A model generated the notes under the pieces. It saw nothing but the letters and a program-made list of their open reading frames with translations. It did not search any database and was not told the DNA's origin. Below are positions 6,723-15,033 of a stretch of DNA of 64,000 bases, one piece after another. Within the stretch, counting starts at the first letter, position 1; each line of letters starts with the position of its first letter. The position numbers and the translations under genes are program-made. The stretch comes from Clostridia bacterium (lineage in GTDB: Bacteria; Bacillota; Clostridia; Christensenellales; Borkfalkiaceae), in contig CAAGJM010000027.1 of assembly GCA_900770185.1 (NCBI GenBank), positions 62,001 to 126,000 of the forward strand. The letters are read 5' to 3'.

Positions 6723-7967
6723 TTATTTTTTGCGGAAAAGGCGTTTGACGAAGGGGGGAACGTCGCGCTTCTTTTCGGGTTCGATAACGTCGTCGTTCGC
6801 AGGTTCTTCAGGTTGTTTAACGGGTTCTTGCGGGCGGTTAAAGTCTGTGCCTTGCTTAGCAAACCCGTTTTGCGCGTTAAACCGCTCTTGCTCGCCGAAA
6901 TAGGGGCGCGGCGCATCCTGACGGGGTGCGGGGGCGGGTTGCTCGCGGAAGTTTTCGACGGGCGCGGGGGTTCCGGTAAAGCCCGTTGCGATTATGGTTA
7001 TAACCACTTCGTCCTTTAAACTATCGACGGTGTTGGTGCCGAAAATTATGTTCGCGCCGTAGTGAACTACGCCGTGAACGAGATTTGCCGCTTCCGAAAC
7101 CTCGCCGACGGACAGGTTTTTATCGCCCGAAATATTTAAAATTATGCCTTTCGCGCCTTCGATGGTCGTTTCGATCATCGGCGAAGAAATCGCCTGACGG
7201 ACGGCTTCTACTATCCTGTTTTCGCCTTTAGCTCTGCCTACGCCCATGTGGGCAAGCCCTTGACCTTCGATAATTGTTTTAACGTCGGCAAAGTCGATAT
7301 TTATAAGCGAAGGCTGAGTTATAAGGTCTGAAATGCCGCAAATTGCCTGCTTCAAACTATCATCCGCACAGCGCAGCGCTTCCGAAAACGGCGTTGTTTT
7401 CGGCAAACTGTCGAGAATTTTATCGTTCGGAACGACTATCAGCGTATCGACGAATTTAGCAAGGTTTTGTAAACCCTTTCTTGCATTATCCTCATGCTTT
7501 TTGCCTTCGTAAGAAAACGGTTTGGTTACGACCGCAACGGTCAAACAGCCCTTTTCTTTCGCGATTTTAGCAATAACGGGAGCCGCACCCGTGCCGGTGC
7601 CACCGCCCATACCCGCGGTTATAAACAAAAGGTCGGTATTTTCAACCATTTGTTCTAACTCTTCGCGGTCTTCTTCGGCGGCTTTTTCGCCTACTTCCGG
7701 ATGAGAACCCGCGCCCAAGCCTTTGGTGGACTGCTTACCTATCTGGATGCGGTTGTTTACGTCGGCTTGCGACAGCATTAAGTCCTGCATATCGGTGTTG
7801 ACGGCGTAAAATTCGACGCCTTTAACGCCCGCGCCTATCATGCGGTTGACGGCGTTGTTACCCGCGCCGCCTACGCCGACAACCTTAATTTTGCAAACGT
7901 ATAGTTTTTCGCTGTCGACGGGGTTTGCGTTTAAACCGCCGACGTCGTTTAAATAATCTTCGTACAT
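6723..7967 (-). CDS. ftsZ: Cell division GTPase FtsZ
   Basis: A 414-residue tubulin homologue that polymerises into the cytokinetic ring. VVGVGGAGNNAVNRM is near residues 29-43 and the GTP-binding tubulin signature GGGTGTGAAP is near residue 120. NIDFADVKTI and the T7 region are intact. After about residue 335 comes a Pro/Gln/Glu-rich linker and then the conserved C-terminal peptide DVPPFVKRLFRKK, which binds FtsA/SepF-type tethers. The ribosome binding site is AAGGAG. It is the last gene of the operon, 9 bp after ftsA, and is followed by a terminator. Confidence 0.98.
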   Translation of the reverse strand: MYEDYLNDVGGLNANPVDSEKLYVCKIKVVGVGGAGNNAVNRMIGAGVKGVEFYAVNTDMQDLMLSQADVNNRIQIGKQSTKGLGAGSHPEVGEKAAEEDREELEQMVENTDLLFITAGMGGGTGTGAAPVIAKIAKEKGCLTVAVVTKPFSYEGKKHEDNARKGLQNLAKFVDTLIVVPNDKILDSLPKTTPFSEALRCADDSLKQAICGISDLITQPSLINIDFADVKTIIEGQGLAHMGVGRAKGENRIVEAVRQAISSPMIETTIEGAKGIILNISGDKNLSVGEVSEAANLVHGVVHYGANIIFGTNTVDSLKDEVVITIIATGFTGTPAPVENFREQPAPAPRQDAPRPYFGEQERFNAQNGFAKQGTDFNRPQEPVKQPEEPANDDVIEPEKKRDVPPFVKRLFRKK

Positions 7968-7976
7968 ATTCGCTCC

Positions 7977-9119
7977 TTATTCAGTAAAGAAAACTTTGTC
8001 TTTTTTAAGCCTTAAAGCTAAGCTTAAAAGTGATATTTCCGACGAATAAACGCCGCTTTTTAAGTGCGGAAGTTCGGGTGCGACGGTTTTAGGAAATACG
8101 CCCAACCTGCCCGCCGTATACTCGACCGCCCCGCGTATCAAGTTGATGCCGCCGCCCGTAAAGTAAACGTCTACGTCCGACGGAATTTTAAGGGTGCATA
8201 AAGATATAACCTTTTCGATTTTGTCGGCAATTTCGTCAAGAACGGTTTTTGCCGTGTCGTTTGCAACGTCAACGTCGAAAAACTGTTTGTCGCCGCCGTC
8301 CATAAACACCGAATAGGTTCTACCCGCACCGTTTATAATGCCTAAGTTCAGTTTGCGCTTCAAATCTTCCGCCACAAAAAAGTCACATTCGAGCTTGTCC
8401 GAAAGATACGCCGTTATTATGCCGCCGCCAAGCGGTATCGACCCGCCGAACAGCACCCCGTCGCCAGCGGAAACGGTAACGTCGGTCGTGGTGTAGCCGA
8501 CGTCGACAAGAATGCGGCATTCTTCTTTAAGCGCGCCGTCAAATAAATACACGCTTTCGGCATAAGACGAAGAAAGGTAATTTACTTCGCCGATTCCCGC
8601 TTTTTTCAAAATGCGGTCGAAAACGTCTTTATAATAGTCGCTTATCGAAATATAGCAAAGCCTGCCCGCAAGCGACTGACCCTTTAACCCTATCGGGTCG
8701 TGAGTTTTGTTGCCGTCGACCGCGTAGTAAACCGCGGCGCGGTTGATAAGCGTATGCTCGCTGTCCGCGCGTTCGTACCCAAGGTCGAAAAGAGTGATTA
8801 CGTCGCCCGCCGTTATGCGCTTTTCGCGCGTGAAGGATATGCGGTAGTTTTTAGACTGAATTTTAACGAATTCGTTCGGCACCCCGACGTAAATTTTATT
8901 TATTCCGCTAAGACCGTTTTCGGCGATTATATCGTTATTAAGCCCCGCAACGACCTTTTCAAGCTCGTGTATATCCGAAAACTCTTTCGAATAAAAGGCG
9001 TTATAATCGGCGGTTTTGCGCGCAAGAAAAGAAAACGTGCCGTTTACGCCGTTTTTGCCGATAGAATATGTGATTTTGTTGGAGCCGACGTCAAGGACGG
9101 CAACGTAATCGTTAAACAT
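7977..9119 (-). CDS. ftsA: FtsA-like divisome actin homologue lacking membrane helix
   Basis: A 380-residue actin-fold protein between ftsQ and ftsZ. AVLDVGSNKITYSIG is the first phosphate motif, ILVDVGYTTTDVTV near residue 187 is the second, GGSIPLGGGIITAYL follows, and VYFTGGGINLI is the adenosine motif. An SHS2/1C-type insertion lies between. Typical FtsA proteins end in a C-terminal amphipathic helix that attaches FtsZ to the membrane. This one ends at SLALRLKKDKVFFTE without such a helix, and it is shorter than usual (about 410-430). Sequence divergence from Bacillus FtsA is high, so the name rests partly on position. Confidence 0.87.
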   Translation of the reverse strand: MFNDYVAVLDVGSNKITYSIGKNGVNGTFSFLARKTADYNAFYSKEFSDIHELEKVVAGLNNDIIAENGLSGINKIYVGVPNEFVKIQSKNYRISFTREKRITAGDVITLFDLGYERADSEHTLINRAAVYYAVDGNKTHDPIGLKGQSLAGRLCYISISDYYKDVFDRILKKAGIGEVNYLSSSYAESVYLFDGALKEECRILVDVGYTTTDVTVSAGDGVLFGGSIPLGGGIITAYLSDKLECDFFVAEDLKRKLNLGIINGAGRTYSVFMDGGDKQFFDVDVANDTAKTVLDEIADKIEKVISLCTLKIPSDVDVYFTGGGINLIRGAVEYTAGRLGVFPKTVAPELPHLKSGVYSSEISLLSLALRLKKDKVFFTE

Positions 9120-9161
9120 ATTTGCCTTTTATGCGTTTAGTAAGTCACTTGATTTTTTAAA

Positions 9162-9198
9162 AGCCGCGGCCTATCTCCGCTTTAAATTAACCGCGGCT
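9162..9198 (-). terminator. Stem-loop at ftsQ stop codon (weak terminator)
   Basis: AGCCGCGG and its complement flank a 21-base loop. The structure overlaps the ftsQ stop codon and is followed on the minus strand by CUUUU. It could attenuate or process the transcript between ftsQ and ftsA-ftsZ. The U-tract is short. Confidence 0.4.
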
Positions 9199-9961
9199 AA
9201 ACGATAGAAATTTCACCGTCTTTAACGGAAACGATAAATTCGCCCGCGCTTTTATCGGTTAAACTTTCGTATTTTTGCTTTGCGGCGTTAAACTTGTCCA
9301 AAGCCCGCTCGGATATAAAAGCAAGCTCGAACTTAGCGCCCTCTAAAAAAGTAAGGCCGACGCTCCTATAATACGTCCCGTTTTCGCGCACGGTTATAGC
9401 CGCGCTTTTAATCGTTTTGCGGTTTTGTTTAAGAAGCGGGATAAGCGTTTTAAGCGCTTCTGCCGTTTCGCCGTCGTTTACCGTAACCGCCGCCCCGACC
9501 GCGAAAGAACCTTCCTTCACGTCGGCGGGGTTGAGAATAATTTCAACGTTGCGGTTGCCGTCAAGCCTGTTCGCGTTTTCTTTCGTTGCGCGCAGGACGT
9601 GAAAATTTTCGTCGGTCATAACCGAATTTTCGCCCGACGATATAAAAAACGTTTCAAGCCGCTCTTTTACGTTTACGACGATTTTGTTCGGATAAGATTT
9701 TTTAACCGATATAACTTCCGCGTAAGGCGAACCTTTTTTTGCGGCCTCGACAATCTTTTCTTCACTCAAAAACGGCAAGCATTTGCCTTTTAACGAGTTA
9801 AGCGAATTTAAAACGCCCTCTTCGACAGACGAATCGGAAACCTCGGTTTTGGTGACCGTAACTTCAACGTCGGCAGTCTTGAAAGCGTACAAAAAGCATA
9901 TCAGCGCGCTGACGAGCAAAAGGGCAAAAGTAAGCGCAATAAGCGGCTTTTTATACTTCAT
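9197..9961 (-). CDS. ftsQ: Divisome protein FtsQ/DivIB
   Basis: A 254-residue bitopic membrane protein. A basic N-terminus (MKYKKP) is followed by one membrane segment (about residues 7-26) and an extracellular POTRA-like domain: EEKIVEAAKKGSPYAEVISVKKSYPNKIVVNVKER has the POTRA pattern of FtsQ. A beta domain (DENFHVLRAT..., VGLTFLEGAKF) follows. FtsQ/DivIB links FtsL and FtsB/DivIC and regulates septal wall synthesis. Its place between murA and ftsA matches other Clostridia division clusters. Sequence conservation is low, as usual for the family. Confidence 0.88.
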   Translation of the reverse strand: MKYKKPLIALTFALLLVSALICFLYAFKTADVEVTVTKTEVSDSSVEEGVLNSLNSLKGKCLPFLSEEKIVEAAKKGSPYAEVISVKKSYPNKIVVNVKERLETFFISSGENSVMTDENFHVLRATKENANRLDGNRNVEIILNPADVKEGSFAVGAAVTVNDGETAEALKTLIPLLKQNRKTIKSAAITVRENGTYYRSVGLTFLEGAKFELAFISERALDKFNAAKQKYESLTDKSAGEFIVSVKDGEISIV

Positions 9962-10033
9962 ATTACTTTTACCCCCTCGTTTACGTTCGTTTATACCGCG
10001 CTATATCGGCGGTTTTATATGCGGTTAAGAGCG

Positions 10034-10089
10034 CCGCGTTATGCTTTTGCTTATAACCGCGTTATGCTTTTGATTATATCCGCGTTACG
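10034..10089. repeat. 23-bp tandem repeat at the murA 3' end
   Basis: Two near-identical 23-bp units (10034-10056 and 10057-10079), each beginning CCGCGTTATGCTTTTG, followed by a partial third unit to 10089. The second unit contains the murA stop codon, so the last codons of murA are copied just downstream of the gene. Confidence 0.8.
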
Positions 10090-11327
10090 TCCGCGCCTAA
10101 CTTACGCAACTTTTCGTCAAGCTTATAATAACCGCGGTCGATAAGTTCGGCGTTTTCGATAACCGTTTCGCCCTGCGCTTTAAGTCCCGCAAGAACGAGA
10201 GCCGCCCCTCCGCGAAGGTCGAGAGCTTTAACTGCCCCGCCGCTTAAAGATTCAACGCCGCGAACGGTTGCGGTATTATCGCAAACTTTTATATCCGCGC
10301 CCAGCTTTGATAGCTCGCCCGTTTCGGCAAAACGGTTTTTAAAAACTTCGTCTTTTACAACGGTTACGCCGTCAAGCGTTGAGGCGTAAGCGATAGCGAT
10401 AGTTTGCAAATCGGTAGCAAAGCCCGGGTACGGCGCGGCGGTTATTTCGCCGAGAGCCTTTCCCCGCCCTTTGCTTTTTATGTATATTCTATCATTAAAC
10501 ACCCGCAATTTGCAAGCGTTATTTCTAACTTTTTCGATTAACGAGGCATTAAAATCTTTTACACAATTTTTAAGCAAAATTTCACCGCCCGTTAAAAGCG
10601 CGGCAAGAATAAAAGTGCCCGCTTCTATTCTGTCGGGAACGGGCGTGAACGAAAACGGAGTTTTTGTGAGAGTTTTAACCCCCTCAACGGTTATTTCGCC
10701 GCTGCCGCCGCCCTTTATTTTCGCGCCGGCAACCCGCAAAAAGTCGCATAAACACTTAACTTCGGGCTCACGCGCGGCGTTTTTGATAACCGTCGTTCCT
10801 ATAGCCGTGACCGCCGCCATTATTAAATTTTCGGTCGCGCCGACGCTCGGAAACCTGAGCGTAATCTCCGCGCCCGTAAGTTTATCCGCCCTTAAATACA
10901 AAACTTCCGTTTCCATAGCGTCTACGCCTAATTTTTTAAGTCCGCTTATGTGTATGTCGATAGGCCGCTTGCCTATATTGCATCCGCCCGATTTTACGAG
11001 AGTTACTTTTCTGAACCGCGCGATAAGAGGTCCCAACAAAAATACCGACGAGCGTATTTTACGGGTCAATTCTTCCGGAAGTTCGTTTTTATACAGCGAA
11101 CGGCAATCTACGGTCAGATTATAGCCGTCGTAGCGATATTTTGCGCCGAGCGCGCACAAAACGTCGAGCATCACTTCAACGTCGCTCATCATCGAAACGT
11201 TTTTAATCGTAACGGGGGCTTCGATAAGCGCACAAGCCGAAATTATCGGAAGCAACGCGTTTTTTGCGCTTTGAACGCTTACTTCGCCGTAAAGCCCGTT
11301 AGCTTTTCGCACTAAAAAATTCCCCAT
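10074..11327 (-). CDS. murA: UDP-GlcNAc 1-carboxyvinyltransferase MurA
   Basis: A 417-residue enzyme that transfers enolpyruvate from PEP to UDP-GlcNAc, the first committed step of peptidoglycan synthesis. VSVQSAKNALLPII near residue 17 holds the conserved Lys/Asn. SGGCNIGKRPIDIHISG near residue 113 carries the catalytic, fosfomycin-reactive cysteine. PYPGFATDLQTIAIAYA and EVFKNRFAETGEL are the later conserved blocks. The length is normal for the family. The ribosome binding site GGGGGTGG precedes ATG 11327. Bacillota often have two MurA paralogues; this is the copy in the division cluster. Confidence 0.96.
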   Translation of the reverse strand: MGNFLVRKANGLYGEVSVQSAKNALLPIISACALIEAPVTIKNVSMMSDVEVMLDVLCALGAKYRYDGYNLTVDCRSLYKNELPEELTRKIRSSVFLLGPLIARFRKVTLVKSGGCNIGKRPIDIHISGLKKLGVDAMETEVLYLRADKLTGAEITLRFPSVGATENLIMAAVTAIGTTVIKNAAREPEVKCLCDFLRVAGAKIKGGGSGEITVEGVKTLTKTPFSFTPVPDRIEAGTFILAALLTGGEILLKNCVKDFNASLIEKVRNNACKLRVFNDRIYIKSKGRGKALGEITAAPYPGFATDLQTIAIAYASTLDGVTVVKDEVFKNRFAETGELSKLGADIKVCDNTATVRGVESLSGGAVKALDLRGGAALVLAGLKAQGETVIENAELIDRGYYKLDEKLRKLGADVTRI

Positions 11328-11497
11328 AAGCCACCCCCGAATATATTTCAGTGTATGAGGAATTTAAAAATATGGTGAGTATACGGTTTTTTACATTTAT
11401 TTTATGCCGACGTTTTTAATCGCTATTATCGGCGTTTTAGGTTTTGCAACGTTTTTATCGGCTTATTTTTAATAACAGTCGGCTAATAACAGTCGAC

Positions 11498-12673
11498 TTA
11501 TAACCCGCTCGAAAATATCTCGTCTTTATCGCGCGAAAGGTTGTAAAGCACCCCGAAAGCCGCCAGAAACACTATTATAGAGGTGTTGCCGCTGCTGATA
11601 AGCGGAAGCGGCAGTCCCGTCGGCGGAATACTGCCGGTGACGACGAGAGCGTTCACCCCCGCCTGCACGGCAAAAACGGATATTATGCCTATCCCCAAAA
11701 GAGTGCCGAAGTAGCTTTTGCACTTTGCCGCCGCGACAAGCCCCCGATAAACGAGAAACCCTATTGCTATAAACAATATAGCCGCGCCGAAAAAGCCGAG
11801 TTCTTCGCCGATGATCGACAAAATAAAATCGCTTTCCGCAAAAGGCAAAAATCTGTACTTTTGGCGAGATTTAAAAAGCCCCGTCCCGAAAAGCCCGCCG
11901 CTTCCGAGCGCGTATAGCGATTGCAACAGCTGATAGCCTTCGCCTTTTGGCGACGCCCACGGGTTAATAAACGCGAGAAGCCGCTTTAATCTGTACGGCT
12001 CGATTATTATAAGAACGGGTGCCAAAACAAGAAGCGGCGCGATTATAATCGCCAGATGCCTAAATTTAACCCCCGCGACGAAAAGCATAATAAGCATTAT
12101 CGCGCCGACGCAAACGGTGATGCTCATGTTCGGCTCTAACATTATCAGCACGCATATTCCGCCGCCCACCCCCAAAACGGGAAGTAACCCCGCGAACGAC
12201 AGCGCGCGCTCCGGCTTGTTTGAAAAATACGCCGCCGCGTAAACGACGAAAGCAAACTTAACTATTTCGGACGGCTGAATAGTTATACCGAAGAATTTAA
12301 TCCAACGCTTTGCGCCGTAATTTTCCACCCCCAAAGGAGTAAAAACCAAAACGAGCGCGACGAGCGAGATTATAAGGAGCGGATACCTTATTTTTTTAAG
12401 GCGCATATAGTTAAAGTTCGCCGTAAATAACATAGCAACCGCACCCAAAGACACGCCGATAAGCTGTTTTTTAAAAAAATAAAACTTATTGCCGTAAGAT
12501 ATTTCGGCTGAATATTTTGAAGCCGAATAAACCATCAGCGCACCGAAAAGCGATAACAGCACGGGGATTATCAATAATAGAAAATCACCGTAATTTTTAT
12601 GCTTTATCGCATTTTTTGAATAATTTTCTATTCTAATATCAGGTGCTTTGTTTAAAACTTTTAACGATTTCAA
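11498..12673 (-). CDS. ftsW: Septal peptidoglycan glycosyltransferase FtsW
   Basis: A SEDS-family polytopic membrane protein of about 391 residues with ten or so hydrophobic segments. It polymerises lipid II at the septum with a class B PBP partner. LFGALMVYSASKY is the family N-terminal block. INPWASPKGEGYQLLQSLYALGSGG and KYRFLPFAESDFILSIIGEE are the diagnostic SEDS signatures. SIPPTGLPLPLISSGNTS lies near the C-terminus. I prefer a TTG start at 12673 because AAGGGGTG lies 9 bases upstream; the frame is open to 12715. The start overlaps the end of murD. The probable partner PBP is 34 kb away at 46189. Confidence 0.95.
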   Translation of the reverse strand: MKSLKVLNKAPDIRIENYSKNAIKHKNYGDFLLLIIPVLLSLFGALMVYSASKYSAEISYGNKFYFFKKQLIGVSLGAVAMLFTANFNYMRLKKIRYPLLIISLVALVLVFTPLGVENYGAKRWIKFFGITIQPSEIVKFAFVVYAAAYFSNKPERALSFAGLLPVLGVGGGICVLIMLEPNMSITVCVGAIMLIMLFVAGVKFRHLAIIIAPLLVLAPVLIIIEPYRLKRLLAFINPWASPKGEGYQLLQSLYALGSGGLFGTGLFKSRQKYRFLPFAESDFILSIIGEELGFFGAAILFIAIGFLVYRGLVAAAKCKSYFGTLLGIGIISVFAVQAGVNALVVTGSIPPTGLPLPLISSGNTSIIVFLAAFGVLYNLSRDKDEIFSSGL

Positions 12674-13985
12674 TAAACTTGTCACCCCTTTCTTCGTATC
12701 CGCTGAAGTTATCAAAACCCGAAGTCCCCGGCGATAATAAAACCGCTTCGCCGCCCTTAGCTAACCCCCGCGCGGTTATTACGGCAGACTTAAAATCGCT
12801 AAGCACCGAAACGCTTTCAAAGCCCTCTGCGCAAGCGGCGTCGTAAACCTTTTTAGCGTTCGCGCCGGTTATAACTATATGCCTGACCTTTTTACTTTTT
12901 TTAATTTCGATAAATGCAGGTGCGTAATCAAGCCCCTTATCATACCCGCCCAGAATAATAGTTACGGGCCGTTTTATTGAATTGACCGCTTTTATAACGG
13001 CGTCGGGGTTAGTCGCTTTACTGTCGTTATAGTACTCTACGCCGTCAAGTTCCCGCACGAGTTCGACGCGGTGCTTCACCCCTCTGAACGCTTTAATGCC
13101 GCTCTCGATTTCCTTACCGTCAAGACCTAAAAGTTTAAGCACGGCAACCGCCGCCAAAACGTTGGATAAGTTATGCTCGCCAATTAAGTTCACGTCTTTT
13201 TCGGCGATGATTTTTTCGTCTAAAAAATATATGTATCCGTCGCTTAAATACGCGCCGTCAACCTTTTCGTTCAATGAAAACCACACTACTTTACCGCGAG
13301 TTTTCGTAGCGAAACTTTTAACCGTTTCGTCGTCGGCATTTAAAACCGCGTATTCCGTCTCGGTTAAATTCATAAGCGTTTTGCACTTTAAAAACGCATA
13401 ATTTTCAAAAGTGTAATGCCGCTCCAAGTGATCGGGCGTAACGTTTAAAATTACCGCTATATGGGGCAAAAATCTGTTTGTAGCTTCCATTTGAAAGCTT
13501 GATACTTCGGTAACTATAATATCGCCCCGCTTTATATCGTCAACGACCTTAGTTATAGGCGTGCCGACGTTGCCGACGAGTTTATTATTTATTTTTGCGC
13601 CGCTAAGGATGCTTGATATGAGCGAACAAGTCGTTGTTTTTCCGTTCGTGCCGGTAACGGCGACCATAGGTTCCGTCACGTAACTCGCGCCGAGCATAAG
13701 TTCGCTGATTATTTTAATTCCGCGCGATTTTGCTTCGACGTTTAAAGGACTGTCAATCGGAACACCGGGCGACAAAACTATCGCGTCGATTCCGTCCAAA
13801 GCGTTTTCGTCCTCCTTAATTTTTGCACCGCGGGCAATCAGATTTTTAACGGCGGATATTTCGTAATTGTTTTTATCGTCGTCGAATAACCACACGCTTG
13901 CGCCGCGCTTCAACAAAAAGTCCGCGGCTGAAATTCCGCTTTTTTTAAGACCGTAAACCAAAAAATCGGTATAAGGTAAATACAT
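12639..13985 (-). CDS. murD: UDP-MurNAc-L-Ala D-glutamate ligase MurD
   Basis: A Mur ligase of about 448 residues that adds D-glutamate to UDP-MurNAc-L-alanine in the cytoplasm. The ATP-binding loop VTGTNGKTTTCSLISS is near residue 112. ILNVTPDHLERH and YYNDSKATNPDAVIKA are the Mur ligase signatures, and VLLSPGTSGFDNFSGYEERG near the C-terminus is typical of MurD. The start at 13985 is preceded by AAAGGGGA; an ATG at 14051 lacks this. It is 55 bp after mraY and overlaps ftsW, all on one transcript. Confidence 0.96.
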   Translation of the reverse strand: MYLPYTDFLVYGLKKSGISAADFLLKRGASVWLFDDDKNNYEISAVKNLIARGAKIKEDENALDGIDAIVLSPGVPIDSPLNVEAKSRGIKIISELMLGASYVTEPMVAVTGTNGKTTTCSLISSILSGAKINNKLVGNVGTPITKVVDDIKRGDIIVTEVSSFQMEATNRFLPHIAVILNVTPDHLERHYTFENYAFLKCKTLMNLTETEYAVLNADDETVKSFATKTRGKVVWFSLNEKVDGAYLSDGYIYFLDEKIIAEKDVNLIGEHNLSNVLAAVAVLKLLGLDGKEIESGIKAFRGVKHRVELVRELDGVEYYNDSKATNPDAVIKAVNSIKRPVTIILGGYDKGLDYAPAFIEIKKSKKVRHIVITGANAKKVYDAACAEGFESVSVLSDFKSAVITARGLAKGGEAVLLSPGTSGFDNFSGYEERGDKFIEIVKSFKQST

Positions 13986-14040
13986 ATCGTTCCCCTTTAA
14001 ATATATTTTAATATTAAGTTTATTGAGCGCACGAGCATAC

Positions 14041-15033
14041 TTACGCAACAATTAAAACGGCAAGCACCGCGAAAAGCGACGATATAACCGTGATAATCGA
14101 ATAAATATAAGCGATTTTCGCTTCGCTTAACCCCTTTAATTCAAGGTGATGATGAAAGGGCGCCATTAAAAACACCCGCTTTTTAGTGCGCTTGTAGTGC
14201 AAAACCTGAATGATAACCGAAACGGCGGTCAGTACGAAAATTATTCCTATAAACGGAACGTATAACGTGTTAAGCGAAAAGACCGCCACCGCCGACAGCC
14301 CGCCGCCAAGCGCAAGCGAACCGCTGTCCCCCATAAAAACGCAGGCTTTTTGCGTGTTGAAAATAAGATACCCCGCAAGCGCGCCGACGATAGAAACGGA
14401 CAGCAAAATAAGGTTATAATACTCGGCCAGACTAACGTAAGCGTTTTTGTTGAAATGAAGTTGCGCGGCAATAATCGCGCTAAGCCCCAAAAACGCAAAG
14501 ACCGAAACGCTTGCGCAAAGTCCGTCCAACCCATCGGTTAAGTTGACGGCGTTAGTCGTCGCAACAAAGACAAAAACATTAAGAATTATCGCTGATTTTT
14601 TAATGTCAACGATTTTTAAAGAATACGGCAAGTACACAAGGCCGCCGCCGCTTTTATAAACGGCTATCGCCGAAATAACCGCAACGACAAGCTGAAAACT
14701 CGCTTTCTGCCAAGCGGTAAGCCCCGCGTTATTATGCGTTTTTATCTTGATATAGTCATCCGTCATTCCGACTATCATAAAACCGAGCGTTATAAACAGC
14801 GCGACTAAACTAAGCCGTATTGCGCTGCGCGCGAATATTAAATAACTAATCGCCGCCGCCAGAATGAATATAACGCCGCCCATTGTAGGCGTGCCCGATT
14901 TAGCGGCGTGCTTATCGACGTATTTTAAAATAGGCTGACCTATCTTAATCTTTTTTAAAAAGGGTATAAAAACCGCCCCGCCCGCGCTCGACAGCAAAAA
15001 CGCCGCCAAAAAGACCGATATGAGTTTTATCAA
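14041..15033 (-). CDS. mraY: Phospho-MurNAc-pentapeptide transferase MraY
   Basis: A 330-residue membrane enzyme with about ten hydrophobic segments. It transfers phospho-MurNAc-pentapeptide to undecaprenyl phosphate to make lipid I. KSGTPTMGGVIFI, GMTDDYIKIK, NAVNLTDGLDGLC and FMGDSGSLALGG are the metal- and substrate-binding motifs, including the Asp-Asp and Asn-x-x-Asp residues. The C-terminal MAPFHHHLELKG carries the HHH motif. The start codon overlaps the murE stop by 4 bases (ATGA), indicating translational coupling. Confidence 0.97.
   Translation of the reverse strand: MIKLISVFLAAFLLSSAGGAVFIPFLKKIKIGQPILKYVDKHAAKSGTPTMGGVIFILAAAISYLIFARSAIRLSLVALFITLGFMIVGMTDDYIKIKTHNNAGLTAWQKASFQLVVAVISAIAVYKSGGGLVYLPYSLKIVDIKKSAIILNVFVFVATTNAVNLTDGLDGLCASVSVFAFLGLSAIIAAQLHFNKNAYVSLAEYYNLILLSVSIVGALAGYLIFNTQKACVFMGDSGSLALGGGLSAVAVFSLNTLYVPFIGIIFVLTAVSVIIQVLHYKRTKKRVFLMAPFHHHLELKGLSEAKIAYIYSIITVISSLFAVLAVLIVA

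Noticed and set aside
11404..11472. A 22-residue hydrophobic peptide on the plus strand between murA and ftsW (MPTFLIAIIGVLGFATFLSA...)
   Set aside because: No ribosome binding site or promoter is visible and it lies antisense in a dense minus-strand operon; probably chance.
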